NCBI RefSeq assembly: GCF_022809715.1
Contig: NZ_CP094460.1
Span: 992,001-1,056,000 of the forward strand
DNA length: 64,000 nucleotides
Direction of reading: 5' to 3'
Source of the DNA: Burkholderia pyrrocinia
Lineage (GTDB): Bacteria; Pseudomonadota; Gammaproteobacteria; Burkholderiales; Burkholderiaceae
Within the stretch, counting starts at the first letter, position 1. The number at the start of each line of letters is the position of its first letter. Made by a program: the position numbers and the translations under genes. This document shows, in pieces, positions 17,740 through 26,469 of this stretch. A model generated the notes under the pieces. It worked only from the letters and a program-made list of their open reading frames with translations, searched no databases and had not been told where the DNA came from.

Positions 17740-18204
17740 TCAGCAAACGTAATCGAGGGGCAACCTCGTCGTATGCTTGATGGTCTCCATCGAGAAACTC
17801 GAACTCACATCGAAAATTTCCAGCTCGCTGATCAAGCGCTTGTACACGCCGTCATACCCGGCGATGTGCGGAACGACCACCTTCAGCAGGTAGTCGATGT
17901 GACCGCTCATGCGGTACACCTCGATCACCTCGGGGATGTCGGCGACCACGTCGCAGAAGCGTTTGAGCCAGGCGGCCGTATGCTGCGCAGTCCTGATTTC
18001 GACGAGCACGGTCACGCCGACATTGAGCTTGTCGGCGTCGAGCAGAGCGACTCGGCGGGCGATGACGCCGTCCTGCTCGAGCTTCTGTATGCGGCGCCAG
18101 CAAGGCGTCGTCGACAAATGCACGCGATCGGCGATTTCCGCCACTGAAAGCGTGCTGTCCTCTTGCAGGACTGTCAGGATGGCCTTGTCGATATGGTCGA
18201 TCAC
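17740..18204 (-). CDS. Lrp/AsnC-family transcriptional regulator
   Basis: A 154-residue Lrp-type regulator. The helix-turn-helix is in LSVAEIADRVHLSTTPCWRRIQ (residues 19-40), and the C-terminal RAM effector domain contains VYRMSGHIDYLLKVVV. The family binds amino acids or related small molecules. It lies between fecR and the receptor on the same strand, 132 bp after the fecR stop. That is unusual because FecI/FecR normally adjoin the receptor. It could add amino-acid or peptide-status control to the system (inference). Confidence 0.9.
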   Translation of the reverse strand: MIDHIDKAILTVLQEDSTLSVAEIADRVHLSTTPCWRRIQKLEQDGVIARRVALLDADKLNVGVTVLVEIRTAQHTAAWLKRFCDVVADIPEVIEVYRMSGHIDYLLKVVVPHIAGYDGVYKRLISELEIFDVSSSFSMETIKHTTRLPLDYVC

Positions 18205-18335
18205 AGTTCCCCCCTTCGGGACAAGGTAAGCGTCGCAGGCATTCGGACGCCTTCATTCACCTTGTGCAACGAAGCGGGAAAAGTGACACCGGGAAAGAAA
18301 AAAATTTTTGCGCCCCGGCTGAACGGGGCGCGGCG

Positions 18336-19310
18336 TCAAGCCTCTGAGGCGACGGCCAGAACCTTGCCATACACGGCAAGGGAAAGTCCCAGGCCGTTGG
18401 CGAGCTGGCGCAGCGCCGCCTCGGCGTCGTCGAGTGGGAACACGCCGCTGACCCGGCGAGCGAGCGCGGCCCGCGGAAACCGGATATAGCCGCCGTAGTA
18501 GCGGCCCAGCGTCTCGAGGATGTCGGGCAGCGGGCGATCCAGGACGACGAGCGTGCCGCGGCTCCAGGCGAAGATGTCGGCGGCCGTCTCGGGCATGCGG
18601 GCGATGCGCCCCGGCGATAGCGACCAGACCGAACCATCGCCGATGCGGACACTGCCGCCGCGCGGCGTCGCAAGGGTAGCATCCCCCCCCTGCACCGCGA
18701 CCACGGTGTGATATCGCAATGTATCGACGCTCAGGCGAGCGTGGCTCGTGATTGCCGTCCCGTCCCGCGTCCTCACGGCGAACTGCGAGCGGTTCGTCGT
18801 GGCGGGACTCGTCAGGATCTGGCCGGACGCAAGATAGACGTCGCCGCGTGCGCCGTCCCGTGTCCAATAAACACGCGCCGATGCCCCGAGGACGATCGGT
18901 GTCCCGTCTTTCAGCGCCACGGCCTGCGGCGTCCGATCGCCATTGTGATAGTCGGCGTCGAGCGAATACGCCCGGACCAGTTCTCGCGTCCCGATCGCGG
19001 CCAGCGCCAGCGCCCCCACCCCGGCGCCAGCCTTCAACATGCGGCGCCTCGCACGAGACGGCTCGTTCAGCGCGCTTCGCACCGCCGTGCCGGGCGCGTT
19101 CCGCAGGGAGGCAAACCGCGCCAGCCCTTCCTGGAGCCGTATCCACGCCGCTTCGTGCGCGGGATCGGCGCGGCGCCATGCCTCGAAGCCATCGCGATCC
19201 TGCTGCGTGGCGTCCTCGGCACGCAACCGGACCTCCCACTGAACGGCTTCCTCCGCGCACGCATCGACCGGGCCGGCGCCACGCGGGGCCTTCAACTGAT
19301 CAGAAAGCAT
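18336..19310 (-). CDS. FecR-family anti-sigma/sensor protein
   Basis: A 324-residue FecR homologue. Residues 15-60 form the cytoplasmic DUF4880 anti-sigma segment (EEAVQWEVRLRAEDATQQDR, EAWRRADPAHEAAW). An arginine-rich stretch precedes a single membrane helix near residues 93-110 (KAGAGVGALALAAIG). The periplasmic FecR domain follows (about 120-215), then a C-terminal STN-like domain that contacts the receptor. It overlaps the sigma gene by 19 bp, so the two are translationally coupled. Confidence 0.9.
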   Translation of the reverse strand: MLSDQLKAPRGAGPVDACAEEAVQWEVRLRAEDATQQDRDGFEAWRRADPAHEAAWIRLQEGLARFASLRNAPGTAVRSALNEPSRARRRMLKAGAGVGALALAAIGTRELVRAYSLDADYHNGDRTPQAVALKDGTPIVLGASARVYWTRDGARGDVYLASGQILTSPATTNRSQFAVRTRDGTAITSHARLSVDTLRYHTVVAVQGGDATLATPRGGSVRIGDGSVWSLSPGRIARMPETAADIFAWSRGTLVVLDRPLPDILETLGRYYGGYIRFPRAALARRVSGVFPLDDAEAALRQLANGLGLSLAVYGKVLAVASEA

Positions 19311-19843
19311 CGGGTAAGCGCCTGGGCGATATATTTGCGAACCATGCTTGTCGAGACGCCGAGTCGAGCGGCAATCTCGGAATACGTGAGGCCGTCGATC
19401 TGGCTGTAGATAAAGGCACTTTTCGCTTTCGGAGACAATCCATCGAGCGCCTGATCGATCAGGAACAATGCCTGGGAAATCTCGACGATCGATTCGGCGG
19501 ACGGCGCGAGGGGCTCCTCGACGGTGAGGAGCGCCTCATGATAAGCGCGCTCGAGATCCCGGCGGCGCCACATCTCGAAGGTGAGACGCTGGGCGATGAC
19601 GGTCAGCCACGCTCGAGGCTCGCGAATACCCGGCGGGTCATCGACGCCGGCAAGCGCCTCGAACGACGACGACGCAAGATCCTCGGCATCGGCCGGCGAT
19701 CCGACACGACGCAGCAGCTTCGCCTTCAGCCATCCGTAGCTGGCCCGAAACTCGTTGGCAAGCCAAACCGAGCGGGAATGAGGCGACTCGTCGTCGCTCC
19801 TTTCCAGCTTGTCGAGAGGCTGTGCTGCCGGGCCAGTGCTCAT
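19292..19843 (-). CDS. FecI-type ECF RNA polymerase sigma factor
   Basis: A 183-residue ECF sigma factor. The region 2 core is SYGWLKAKLLRRVGSPADAEDLASSSF, and region 4 is LSPKAKSAFIYSQIDGLTYSEIAARLGVS followed by MVRKYIAQALTRC, all typical of the FecI group. I chose the ATG at 19843; an in-frame ATG at 19894 adds 17 atypical residues. Together with FecR and the STN receptor it forms a complete cell-surface signalling cascade that should switch on the receptor when ligand binds. Confidence 0.9.
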   Translation of the reverse strand: MSTGPAAQPLDKLERSDDESPHSRSVWLANEFRASYGWLKAKLLRRVGSPADAEDLASSSFEALAGVDDPPGIREPRAWLTVIAQRLTFEMWRRRDLERAYHEALLTVEEPLAPSAESIVEISQALFLIDQALDGLSPKAKSAFIYSQIDGLTYSEIAARLGVSTSMVRKYIAQALTRCFLIS

Positions 19844-20199
19844 GTGCCAATTTCCAAAGCGATGGCGCGATGGGCGTGCGCTGCAGGATGCCAATCATCT
19901 GCCCAAATGCAACGTCATGCCCCGCTAGATTGGTGTCGTAGTATGCCATTTCAAAATCGCCGCATACCGGCGCGATACCAATCCAAAACCCGACGTCCGG
20001 GGCGGTCATTCGCGACGCCGGGACGACCAGGACGCCCCGATCACGTCGCGGAGCCGCAGGCCGCCCCGAATCATGCTCGCTCAACTGGCTGCCAGATATC
20101 GCTGCGGCGATTCGCCCCTGATCCGTCGGAACATGACGACGATTGTGGTTGTATGACCTGCCCCATCAATAGCGCCAATGGACTTCTAGCAAAGTCCCT
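19844..20199. other. Upstream region of the sigma gene, no gene seen
   Basis: About 350 bp between the sigma-factor start and the transposase relic. I found no Fur-box-like dyad and no strong sigma-70 promoter by eye, only a weak TTGCAT with a poor -10 on the minus strand. Possible frames here have no recognisable homology. Confidence 0.3.
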
Positions 20200-20763
20200 T
20201 TAAACCAGCTCCTGGAATGCGGCAGGAGCATCCGCTGTTGCCTGATGTTTCGCCGCGAACTCCGATGGCGAGAGGTAATTCAGTGCGCTGTGCGGCCTTT
20301 GCTCGTTGTAGTCTTGACGCCATGCCGCGATGACAGCGCGAGCGTGGGCAAGCGTCGTAGACCAGTGCTCGTTAAGGCATTCATCGCGGAACTTGCCGTT
20401 GAACGATTCGATGTACGCATTCCGCGTCGGCTTGCCGGCCTGAATCAACTTCATGGTGACGCCACTTGCGTAGGCCCACTGGCCGAGCGCGCGGCTCGTG
20501 AATTCGGGCCCCTGGTCTGTTCGCACCGCTTTGGGATCGCCTCGGAAGCGGGCGCCCGTTTGTGATTGGCGTGCGTTCCTTCGCGTTCCACCAGGGCATG
20601 CAGCCGACGGTGGCCGAAGCGGCGACGCTCGTGCGCCAGCTCCACCAGACGCGCCGTCAACGCTTCATTCTCATGGTCCGGCTTCGCACTCGTAGTGCAA
20701 CATGCTGCGAGAAAGCCCGACAAGCCGGCAGGCGCGGCGCTCCGATAGCACTGGACGTCTCAT
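20200..20763 (-). pseudogene. Degenerate IS3-family transposase (OrfB), internal deletion and frameshifts
   Basis: Three minus-strand fragments in different frames add up to an IS3-type OrfB. The N-terminal piece has SERRACRLVGLSRSMLHYE, then NEALTARLVELAHERRRFGHRRLHALVERE, then a jump into the C-terminal catalytic piece RTDQGPEFTSRALGQWAY and YIESFNGKFRDECLNEHW, which holds the second Asp and the Glu of the DDE triad. The middle of the catalytic domain, including the first Asp, is missing. The C-terminal fragment alone (20200-20526) is an open frame. No OrfA and no terminal inverted repeats were recognised, so it is a dead relic. Confidence 0.85.
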
Positions 20764-20910
20764 CGAGGACGCATTGCCATCGATCGACGTGGATCGAAGT
20801 TGCCCCAGATCGCCGGCATAGCGCCTACACACTAGAAATGAAACGAATAATCGGAGAAAACTTAAACGATAATCCATTGAAAATACTGACGCTTACTCCA
20901 CGCACAATCC

Positions 20911-22005
20911 TCACACATCCGCATCCGGAATCCGCGCCGACTGAATCACGACCAGCGTGTCCCCCTTCTCGATCCGGCATGGCGGATCTTCATAAAACGA
21001 CTGGATCTTCCCGCAGCGATCGAGCCCGACCACGATCGCGCCCGGCACGACATTGGTCATGCAGCCGATCTCGTGCGGCAGCGCCTCGCGCTCGATCAGC
21101 GTCGCGCGCCCGCGCGTCGACAGCATGTCGTTCACGAACGGCACGATATAGCGGCTATGCACCGCATCCGCAAGCAGCAGCGCGCCGATCTTCGTCGACG
21201 ACACGATCACGTCCGCGCCGGCCTGCCGCAGTTGCCGCTGGTACAGGTTCTCCTGGATCCGCACGACGATCTTCGTCTCTGGCGCGATGCTGCGCACCGA
21301 CAGCGTCAGCAGGATCGCGGTCGGATCGTCGGTCACCGAGATGATCACGGCCTTCGCCGCGCGCACCTGTGCCTGCTGGAGCAGATCCTCATGCGCGGGA
21401 TCGCCGAGCAGCCCCGTCACGCCGAGCGACGTCGCGGCCTCGAGCGCCTGCTGCTGCGAATCGATCACGATGATCGTCGCGGCATCGACGCCGCTCTCGA
21501 GCAGCTCGCGCACGGCGATCGACCCCGACAGGCCGTAACCGCACACGACGATGTGATCGGACAATTGCTTTTGCAGACGTTTCATGCGGAATTCCTCGAT
21601 GACGCGCTGGATCACGAACTGATACGCCGTGCCCAGGAAAATGAACCAGATGACGATGCGGATCGGCACGATGAAGAACGCATCGATCAGGCGGGCGCGC
21701 GCGGTGACGGGCACGATGTCGCCGTAGCCGACCGTCGCGACGGTGACCATCGTGAAGTACACGAGATCGGCGACGGTCATCGGCGTGCTCTTGGTCGAAT
21801 CGCGCAGGCCGTCGCGATCGACATACAGCACGAGGAACGCGAGCACGCACAACAGCGCGACCGCACCGACACGAAACAGCAGCGTGCGCCGCGGCGACGT
21901 CGCGGGACGCGTGAACAGCATGCGCGCACGCGGCGCCTGCCACGGGTTGCGGGCGCGACGCAGGCGTGAGCGCAACGAACGGCGCTGGGCGGAAGGCGAG
22001 GCCAA
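20911..22005 (-). CDS. Potassium channel with RCK (TrkA-N/TrkA-C) domain
   Basis: A 364-residue ion channel. An Arg-rich N-terminus precedes two membrane helices (about 45-62 and 105-130) around a pore loop with the K+ selectivity filter TVGYGD. The cytoplasmic RCK part has a TrkA-N nucleotide-binding fold (HIVVCGYGLSGSIAVREL) and a TrkA-C domain ending in GDTLVVIQSARI. The start is a TTG at 22005 with AGGAG 8 nt upstream; an internal ATG at 21921 is possible. It probably mediates K+ flux gated by nucleotide or redox state. Confidence 0.88.
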   Translation of the reverse strand: MASPSAQRRSLRSRLRRARNPWQAPRARMLFTRPATSPRRTLLFRVGAVALLCVLAFLVLYVDRDGLRDSTKSTPMTVADLVYFTMVTVATVGYGDIVPVTARARLIDAFFIVPIRIVIWFIFLGTAYQFVIQRVIEEFRMKRLQKQLSDHIVVCGYGLSGSIAVRELLESGVDAATIIVIDSQQQALEAATSLGVTGLLGDPAHEDLLQQAQVRAAKAVIISVTDDPTAILLTLSVRSIAPETKIVVRIQENLYQRQLRQAGADVIVSSTKIGALLLADAVHSRYIVPFVNDMLSTRGRATLIEREALPHEIGCMTNVVPGAIVVGLDRCGKIQSFYEDPPCRIEKGDTLVVIQSARIPDADV

Positions 22006-22089
22006 CGGGGAATCTCCTGAAGGATGCGGGCTCGATTCTACGACGGGAAGGCAGCGATCCGACCCGACATCATTGCATCGATTCGTCCG

Positions 22090-23424
22090 CTACAGCATGC
22101 TGCGCGGCCGCACCATCGTCCCGTCGACGAAACGCTGCGCGCGAAACGCCGACAGGTCGAGCGACGGCGCGCCCGTGTCGATCCATTCGGCCAGCAGCCG
22201 GCCGACGATCGGCCCCATCGCGAAACCGTGACCGCAGAACCCCGTCGCGATCGCGAGCCCCGACGGCGCGCCCGGCGCATCGATCACCGGAATGCCGTCG
22301 GGCAGCACGTCGATCAGGCCGGCCCATGCCTCGACGATCTGCGCGTCCTTCAGCGCGGGGAAGATCGCCTTGAGCTTCGCAAGCGCGCGCGGCGCATGCG
22401 CGCGATTCGGCTGCGGCTGCGGATCGCGCGGCTCGATCGGCCCGGCCGCGCCGTTGATGCGCGCAAGCGCATCGCGCCACGCGGCCGAATTCACGTGCAG
22501 CCGGAATTTGTCGCGCTGCGACCAGAACTCCGGCCAGAACAGGCTCAACCCGCGCAGGTGACCGAGCGTCAGGTCGACGTCGACCTGCATGTCGTCGGCG
22601 AGATTGATCGCGCCGTTCTTGCGCTGCCGGATGCCGAGGCCGTGCCCCCACACCGTCGACGCCGATACCGGCGGCACCACGTTGGTGCGCATGCAGGTAC
22701 CGCGCACGGCCTGCTGCGGCAGCCGGATGCCGACGCCGTCGAGCAGCCGGAAGCTGGTCGCGCCGGCCGCGCAGATCACGCGCCGCGTGCGGATCGTGCC
22801 GCGCTCGGTCGCGACGCCGACGACCGCGCCGCCGGCCGTCTCGATCGCCGTCACGCCGCAGCCTTCGAAGAAGCGCGCGCCGGCCTCGGTGGCACGCGCG
22901 GCGAACGCCGCGGCCACGCGGCGCGGCTCGGCCTGCCCGTCGGTCGCGGTGTACAGCCCGCCGAGCGTGCGCGCCTGCGGCGAAAGGCCGCTGACGCGCT
23001 CGTCGATCTGCGCGCGGGTCAGCGTGCGCGTATCGAGCCCGTGCTCGCGTGCGACGGAAAGCCACGCGTTGAACGACGCCCAGTCAGTTTCGTTGTCCGC
23101 AATATAGAGACAGCCGCCCTGCCGCCATTCGAGATCGAAACCGAGGGTTTCCTCTAACCCCTCCCAGATCCGCATGCCGGCCATCATCAGCGGCACCTCG
23201 GCGGCTTCGCGCCCCTGCTGCCGCACGAAGCCCCACGCGCGCGTCGACTGCTGTCCGGCGATGCGCGACTTGTCGAGCACGACGGCCTTCAGGCCGCGCA
23301 GTCCCAGGTAATACGCGGCCGCGCAGCCCATGATGCCGGCGCCGGCGATCACGACGTCGGCTTCGGCCGGAAGCGCCGTTTCGGCGCGGGTCAAGGCATC
23401 GTGCAGCGGATAGGTTGTCGTCAT
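22090..23424 (-). CDS. DadA-like FAD-dependent amine/amino-acid oxidoreductase
   Basis: A 444-residue D-amino-acid-oxidase-superfamily flavoprotein. The dinucleotide motif is DVVIAGAGIMGCAAAYYLG (about residues 23-41), followed by STRAWGFVRQQGRE, and the C-terminal FAD block is GFCGHGFAMGPIVGRLLAEW. The family oxidises secondary amines or amino acids (glycine, sarcosine, proline, D-amino acids). The ATG at 23424 has AGGAAAC upstream. It is divergent from the BetR/receiver regulator, which probably controls it (inference). Confidence 0.85.
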   Translation of the reverse strand: MTTTYPLHDALTRAETALPAEADVVIAGAGIMGCAAAYYLGLRGLKAVVLDKSRIAGQQSTRAWGFVRQQGREAAEVPLMMAGMRIWEGLEETLGFDLEWRQGGCLYIADNETDWASFNAWLSVAREHGLDTRTLTRAQIDERVSGLSPQARTLGGLYTATDGQAEPRRVAAAFAARATEAGARFFEGCGVTAIETAGGAVVGVATERGTIRTRRVICAAGATSFRLLDGVGIRLPQQAVRGTCMRTNVVPPVSASTVWGHGLGIRQRKNGAINLADDMQVDVDLTLGHLRGLSLFWPEFWSQRDKFRLHVNSAAWRDALARINGAAGPIEPRDPQPQPNRAHAPRALAKLKAIFPALKDAQIVEAWAGLIDVLPDGIPVIDAPGAPSGLAIATGFCGHGFAMGPIVGRLLAEWIDTGAPSLDLSAFRAQRFVDGTMVRPRSML

Positions 23425-23649
23425 TGTTTCCTGTCGGGCGTTAATACGTTCGAGATATGAGCTGCTACGGTAACGTCGTGACACACCTTTCACACAAACG
23501 CACCTTTCATGACACTGAATGACGACCATTTTGCGGTAAAGTTATCTTTTCCGCGCGTGGCCGGTCGGCTCGCCACTGGACGTCATGAAGACTGTCCGTC
23601 GAGACTGCCGCAAGGCGTCGTTCTGAACGTCACGATCCGTTCCCGTAGC

Positions 23650-24504
23650 ATGACCACTGAAGCAATCACCACGGATTCCCTCGCGGTTGCCGAGCGCGTG
23701 CGCGAGCTGATGACCCGCAACGGCATCGGCAAGCGCCAGCAGACCACCGAGCTGTGCCGCATCCTCGACCTGAGTTTCTCGCAAGGCCACCGCAAACTGC
23801 GCGGCAGCAGCCCCTGGACGCTCGCGCAAATCAAGAAAGTCGCCGAAGCGTACGGCGAACCCGCCGCCCAGCTGTTCGGCGCGCAAACGCTCGACCCCGG
23901 CATGGTCGGCGCCTGTTCGCAGGAGGCCGTACTTTACGCGGGCGTCGCCGAGATTCCGTGCACCGCATGGATCGGCGCGCCGCTCGAAGCCGGCGCGCGC
24001 CCCGAGTTCGTCGCGTACGAACAGAACGGCCGCTGGCGCGTGCTGCGCCACACGGGCGTGCTGTACCAGAACGCGTACGACGTGCACAAGATCGAAATCT
24101 ATCCGCGCCGCGCAGAGAGCGACAAGCTCGTCGTCGCCGTGATCGATCCCGATCGCGTCAGCGCGACCGAGCTGTGCCGCTATCTCGAACGGCAGGGTTT
24201 CGCGACGGCCGCGTTCGACGGCCTCGCGCCGTTCGTCGACGCGCTGCAGGGCCAGGCTTTCGATGCGGTGCTGACCGAATGGCTGTTCGACGACGGCACA
24301 GCCGCGACCGCGATCAAGGCGGTGCGTACGTCCGACAACCCGGGCGCGCCGATTTTCGTGCTGACGGGCGACCTGCTCACCGGCCGTGCGAGCGAAGCCG
24401 ACATCAGCGAAGTGATCCGCACGTTCGACGTCGTCTGCTACGAAAAGCCCGCGCGCATGGCGATCCTCAGCGCCGATCTCGCGAAACGGCTCGCGCGCGG
24501 GTAA
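23650..24504 (+). CDS. BetR-domain regulator with a C-terminal pseudo-receiver domain
   Basis: A 284-residue protein. Residues 10-80 form a BetR-type helix-turn-helix (VAERVRELMTRNGIGKRQQT, then RILDLSFSQGHRKLRG). Residues about 155-280 fold like a response-regulator receiver: VVAVIDPD supplies the acidic pocket, PIFVLTG the Thr and VCYEKPA the Lys. The phosphoacceptor position reads AVLTEWLFDDG, so the usual Asp is Glu. It is divergent from the FAD oxidoreductase with 225 bp between. I chose the ATG at 23650 because homology begins there; in-frame codons up to 23509 add non-homologous sequence. Co-regulation with the neighbour is inferred. Confidence 0.82.
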   Translation: MTTEAITTDSLAVAERVRELMTRNGIGKRQQTTELCRILDLSFSQGHRKLRGSSPWTLAQIKKVAEAYGEPAAQLFGAQTLDPGMVGACSQEAVLYAGVAEIPCTAWIGAPLEAGARPEFVAYEQNGRWRVLRHTGVLYQNAYDVHKIEIYPRRAESDKLVVAVIDPDRVSATELCRYLERQGFATAAFDGLAPFVDALQGQAFDAVLTEWLFDDGTAATAIKAVRTSDNPGAPIFVLTGDLLTGRASEADISEVIRTFDVVCYEKPARMAILSADLAKRLARG

Positions 24505-24611
24505 CTTCCGCCCGCCTCCGCCCCTCTCCCGGACGGCCTGCGTCCGTGCGGCCGTGAACAGGTTCCTCAGTACAATAGCCGCACCTGTTCACGCCTACGC
24601 CGCCCGACTCC

Positions 24612-26279
24612 ATGGCCCGCCTCATTCCCGACGACTGGAAAAGCCTCGCCGCGACCGGCGCGGCCGAACGCGAGCGCGAAACGCTCGCCGCGCTCGAACA
24701 CGCGCTGCCCGACACCTACACCGTGTATCACGGCGTGCACTGGACGCGTGCCGACCAGGCCTTCTCGGTGTTCGGCGAGGCCGCGTTCGTCGTCGTGAGC
24801 CCGGCCGGCCGCGCGCTGCTGATCGAGCAGAAGGCCGGCTTCCTGCGTGAAACGCCGAAGGGGCTCGTGAAGGTCTACCTGCAGACCGAGCGCAACGTCG
24901 CGATCCAGCTCGCGCGCACGCAGGAAACACTGCACCGGCGCCTGACGGCCGCGCTCGGCGCGGGCGTCTACGGCGTCGAGGCGCTGCTGTACTGCCCCGA
25001 CTATTCGATCCGCCAGGCATCGATCGCCGGCGTCGCGGCCGACCGCATCGTCGACGCGTCGCGCAAGGCGCAGCTCGCGCAGGTGATCCTGCAGATCCTG
25101 CCCGAGGACGACGAACGTCTCCCGAACGCGCCGAAGCTCCACCATTTCCTCGCGGACGAACTCGCGCTCACGCCCGACACGAGCGCGCTCGTCGGGCAGG
25201 CCGGCACGCTCGTCACGCGGCTGTCGGGCGGCCTCGCCGCGTGGGCGCGCCAGCTCGAATTCGCGCCGTTCCGGCTGCGCGTCACCGGCACGGCCGGCTC
25301 GGGCAAGACGCAGCTCGCGGTGCAGGCGATGCGCGATGCCGTCGCGGCCGGCAAGCGCGTGCTCTACGTATGCTTCAACCGGCCGCTCGCCGACTACATC
25401 GCGCGCATCGCGCCGCCCGGCGCGAAGATCGCGAACTACCACCAGCTGTGCGACTGGGTCGCGCGCGACGGCGGCTATACGCCCGACTTCCAGGTGCCCG
25501 GCGAATTCGAGCGGCTCGAGACACGCTTCGCACAGGCGCCGATCCCCGAACGCTGGCGCTTCGACGTGCTGGTCGTCGACGAAGGGCAGGATTTCCATGC
25601 GCCGTGGGCGGCCGCACTGGAGCGTTTGCTGGCGCCGGACGGTGCGTGGTGGTGGCTCGAAGATCCGCTGCAGAACCTGTACATGCGCGAGCCCGTCGCG
25701 CTGCCCGGCTGGGTCACGCTGAAGGCACTGACGAACTACCGCAGCCCGCGCGACCTGCTCGACTTCGTGCGCGACGTCGTCGGGCGCGTCGAGCCGCTTG
25801 CGGCCGAGCTGCGCTCGGGCAGCCCGTTCGACGGGTCCGATCCGTCGGTATCGGCCTACGGGGAAGAAGGCATGCCGGGCGACGTGTTGGCGGAAGCCTG
25901 CATCGACGCGACCAAGCGCGCGATCACGCACGCGCTGTCGCTCGGCTTCCGCAAGCAGGACATCGCGGTGCTGTCGTATCGCGGCCGCGAAGGCTCGGTG
26001 CTCGCGCCGCTCGACCAGCTCGGCCCGCACCGGCTGAAGAGCTTCACCGGCAAGTACGACCTGTTCGGCAACCCCGAATATCGCGAAGGCGACGTGCTGC
26101 TCGATTCGATCTACCGCTTCAAGGGCCAGTCGGCGCCGTGCGTGATCCTCACCGAAGTCGACTTCGACACGCTCGACGCGCGTGCCGCGCGCAAGCTGTT
26201 CGTCGGCGCGACGCGCGCGACGATGAAGCTGCTGATCGTCGCGTCGTCACGCGCGGTCGCGCAGCTCGCGGAGGGTTGA
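24612..26279 (+). CDS. NERD nuclease-related domain fused to superfamily I helicase
   Basis: A 555-residue protein. The N-terminal part (about residues 15-130) is a NERD domain with the nuclease-like E-x-K in LLIEQKAGF. Then comes a UvrD/Rep-like helicase core: Walker A GTAGSGKT at about residues 226-233, Walker B VLVVDEGQDF near 319, the motif III region WWWLEDPLQNLY, and the C-terminal motifs IYRFKGQSAPCVIL and LFVGATRATMKL. It is shorter than UvrD (about 720) because the 1B/2B insertions are reduced. It probably unwinds and processes DNA. Its role is unknown, although similar fusions occur near defence and mobile loci. The start has no strong alternatives. Confidence 0.83.
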   Translation: MARLIPDDWKSLAATGAAERERETLAALEHALPDTYTVYHGVHWTRADQAFSVFGEAAFVVVSPAGRALLIEQKAGFLRETPKGLVKVYLQTERNVAIQLARTQETLHRRLTAALGAGVYGVEALLYCPDYSIRQASIAGVAADRIVDASRKAQLAQVILQILPEDDERLPNAPKLHHFLADELALTPDTSALVGQAGTLVTRLSGGLAAWARQLEFAPFRLRVTGTAGSGKTQLAVQAMRDAVAAGKRVLYVCFNRPLADYIARIAPPGAKIANYHQLCDWVARDGGYTPDFQVPGEFERLETRFAQAPIPERWRFDVLVVDEGQDFHAPWAAALERLLAPDGAWWWLEDPLQNLYMREPVALPGWVTLKALTNYRSPRDLLDFVRDVVGRVEPLAAELRSGSPFDGSDPSVSAYGEEGMPGDVLAEACIDATKRAITHALSLGFRKQDIAVLSYRGREGSVLAPLDQLGPHRLKSFTGKYDLFGNPEYREGDVLLDSIYRFKGQSAPCVILTEVDFDTLDARAARKLFVGATRATMKLLIVASSRAVAQLAEG

Positions 26280-26469
26280 CGGGGCAGCGGAGATCGTCCA
26301 ACACGGGACAATCTCCAACATGATGCTCGTCGACACAATCGGATACATTTCTTTCTGCCCGGCGCCCTGAACTACTCGCGTTTTGCGCGATTCCTGCGAT
26401 ATCCCGTGGTTTATCCGCTTGCGGCCTGCCGTTACGATGCCAGGCCATTCGTTGCAAACGGAATGTGCC

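Noticed and set aside
17314..18147. A plus-strand frame over the receptor leader and Lrp gene considered as a possible peptide precursor
   Set aside because: No leader-core layout or conserved family; it lies mostly antisense to the Lrp gene. No convincing RiPP precursor was found in the operon.
19844..20199. A possible Fur box upstream of the sigma gene
   Set aside because: The best stretch (AGATGATTGGCATC type) matches too few positions of the 19-bp Fur dyad to report.
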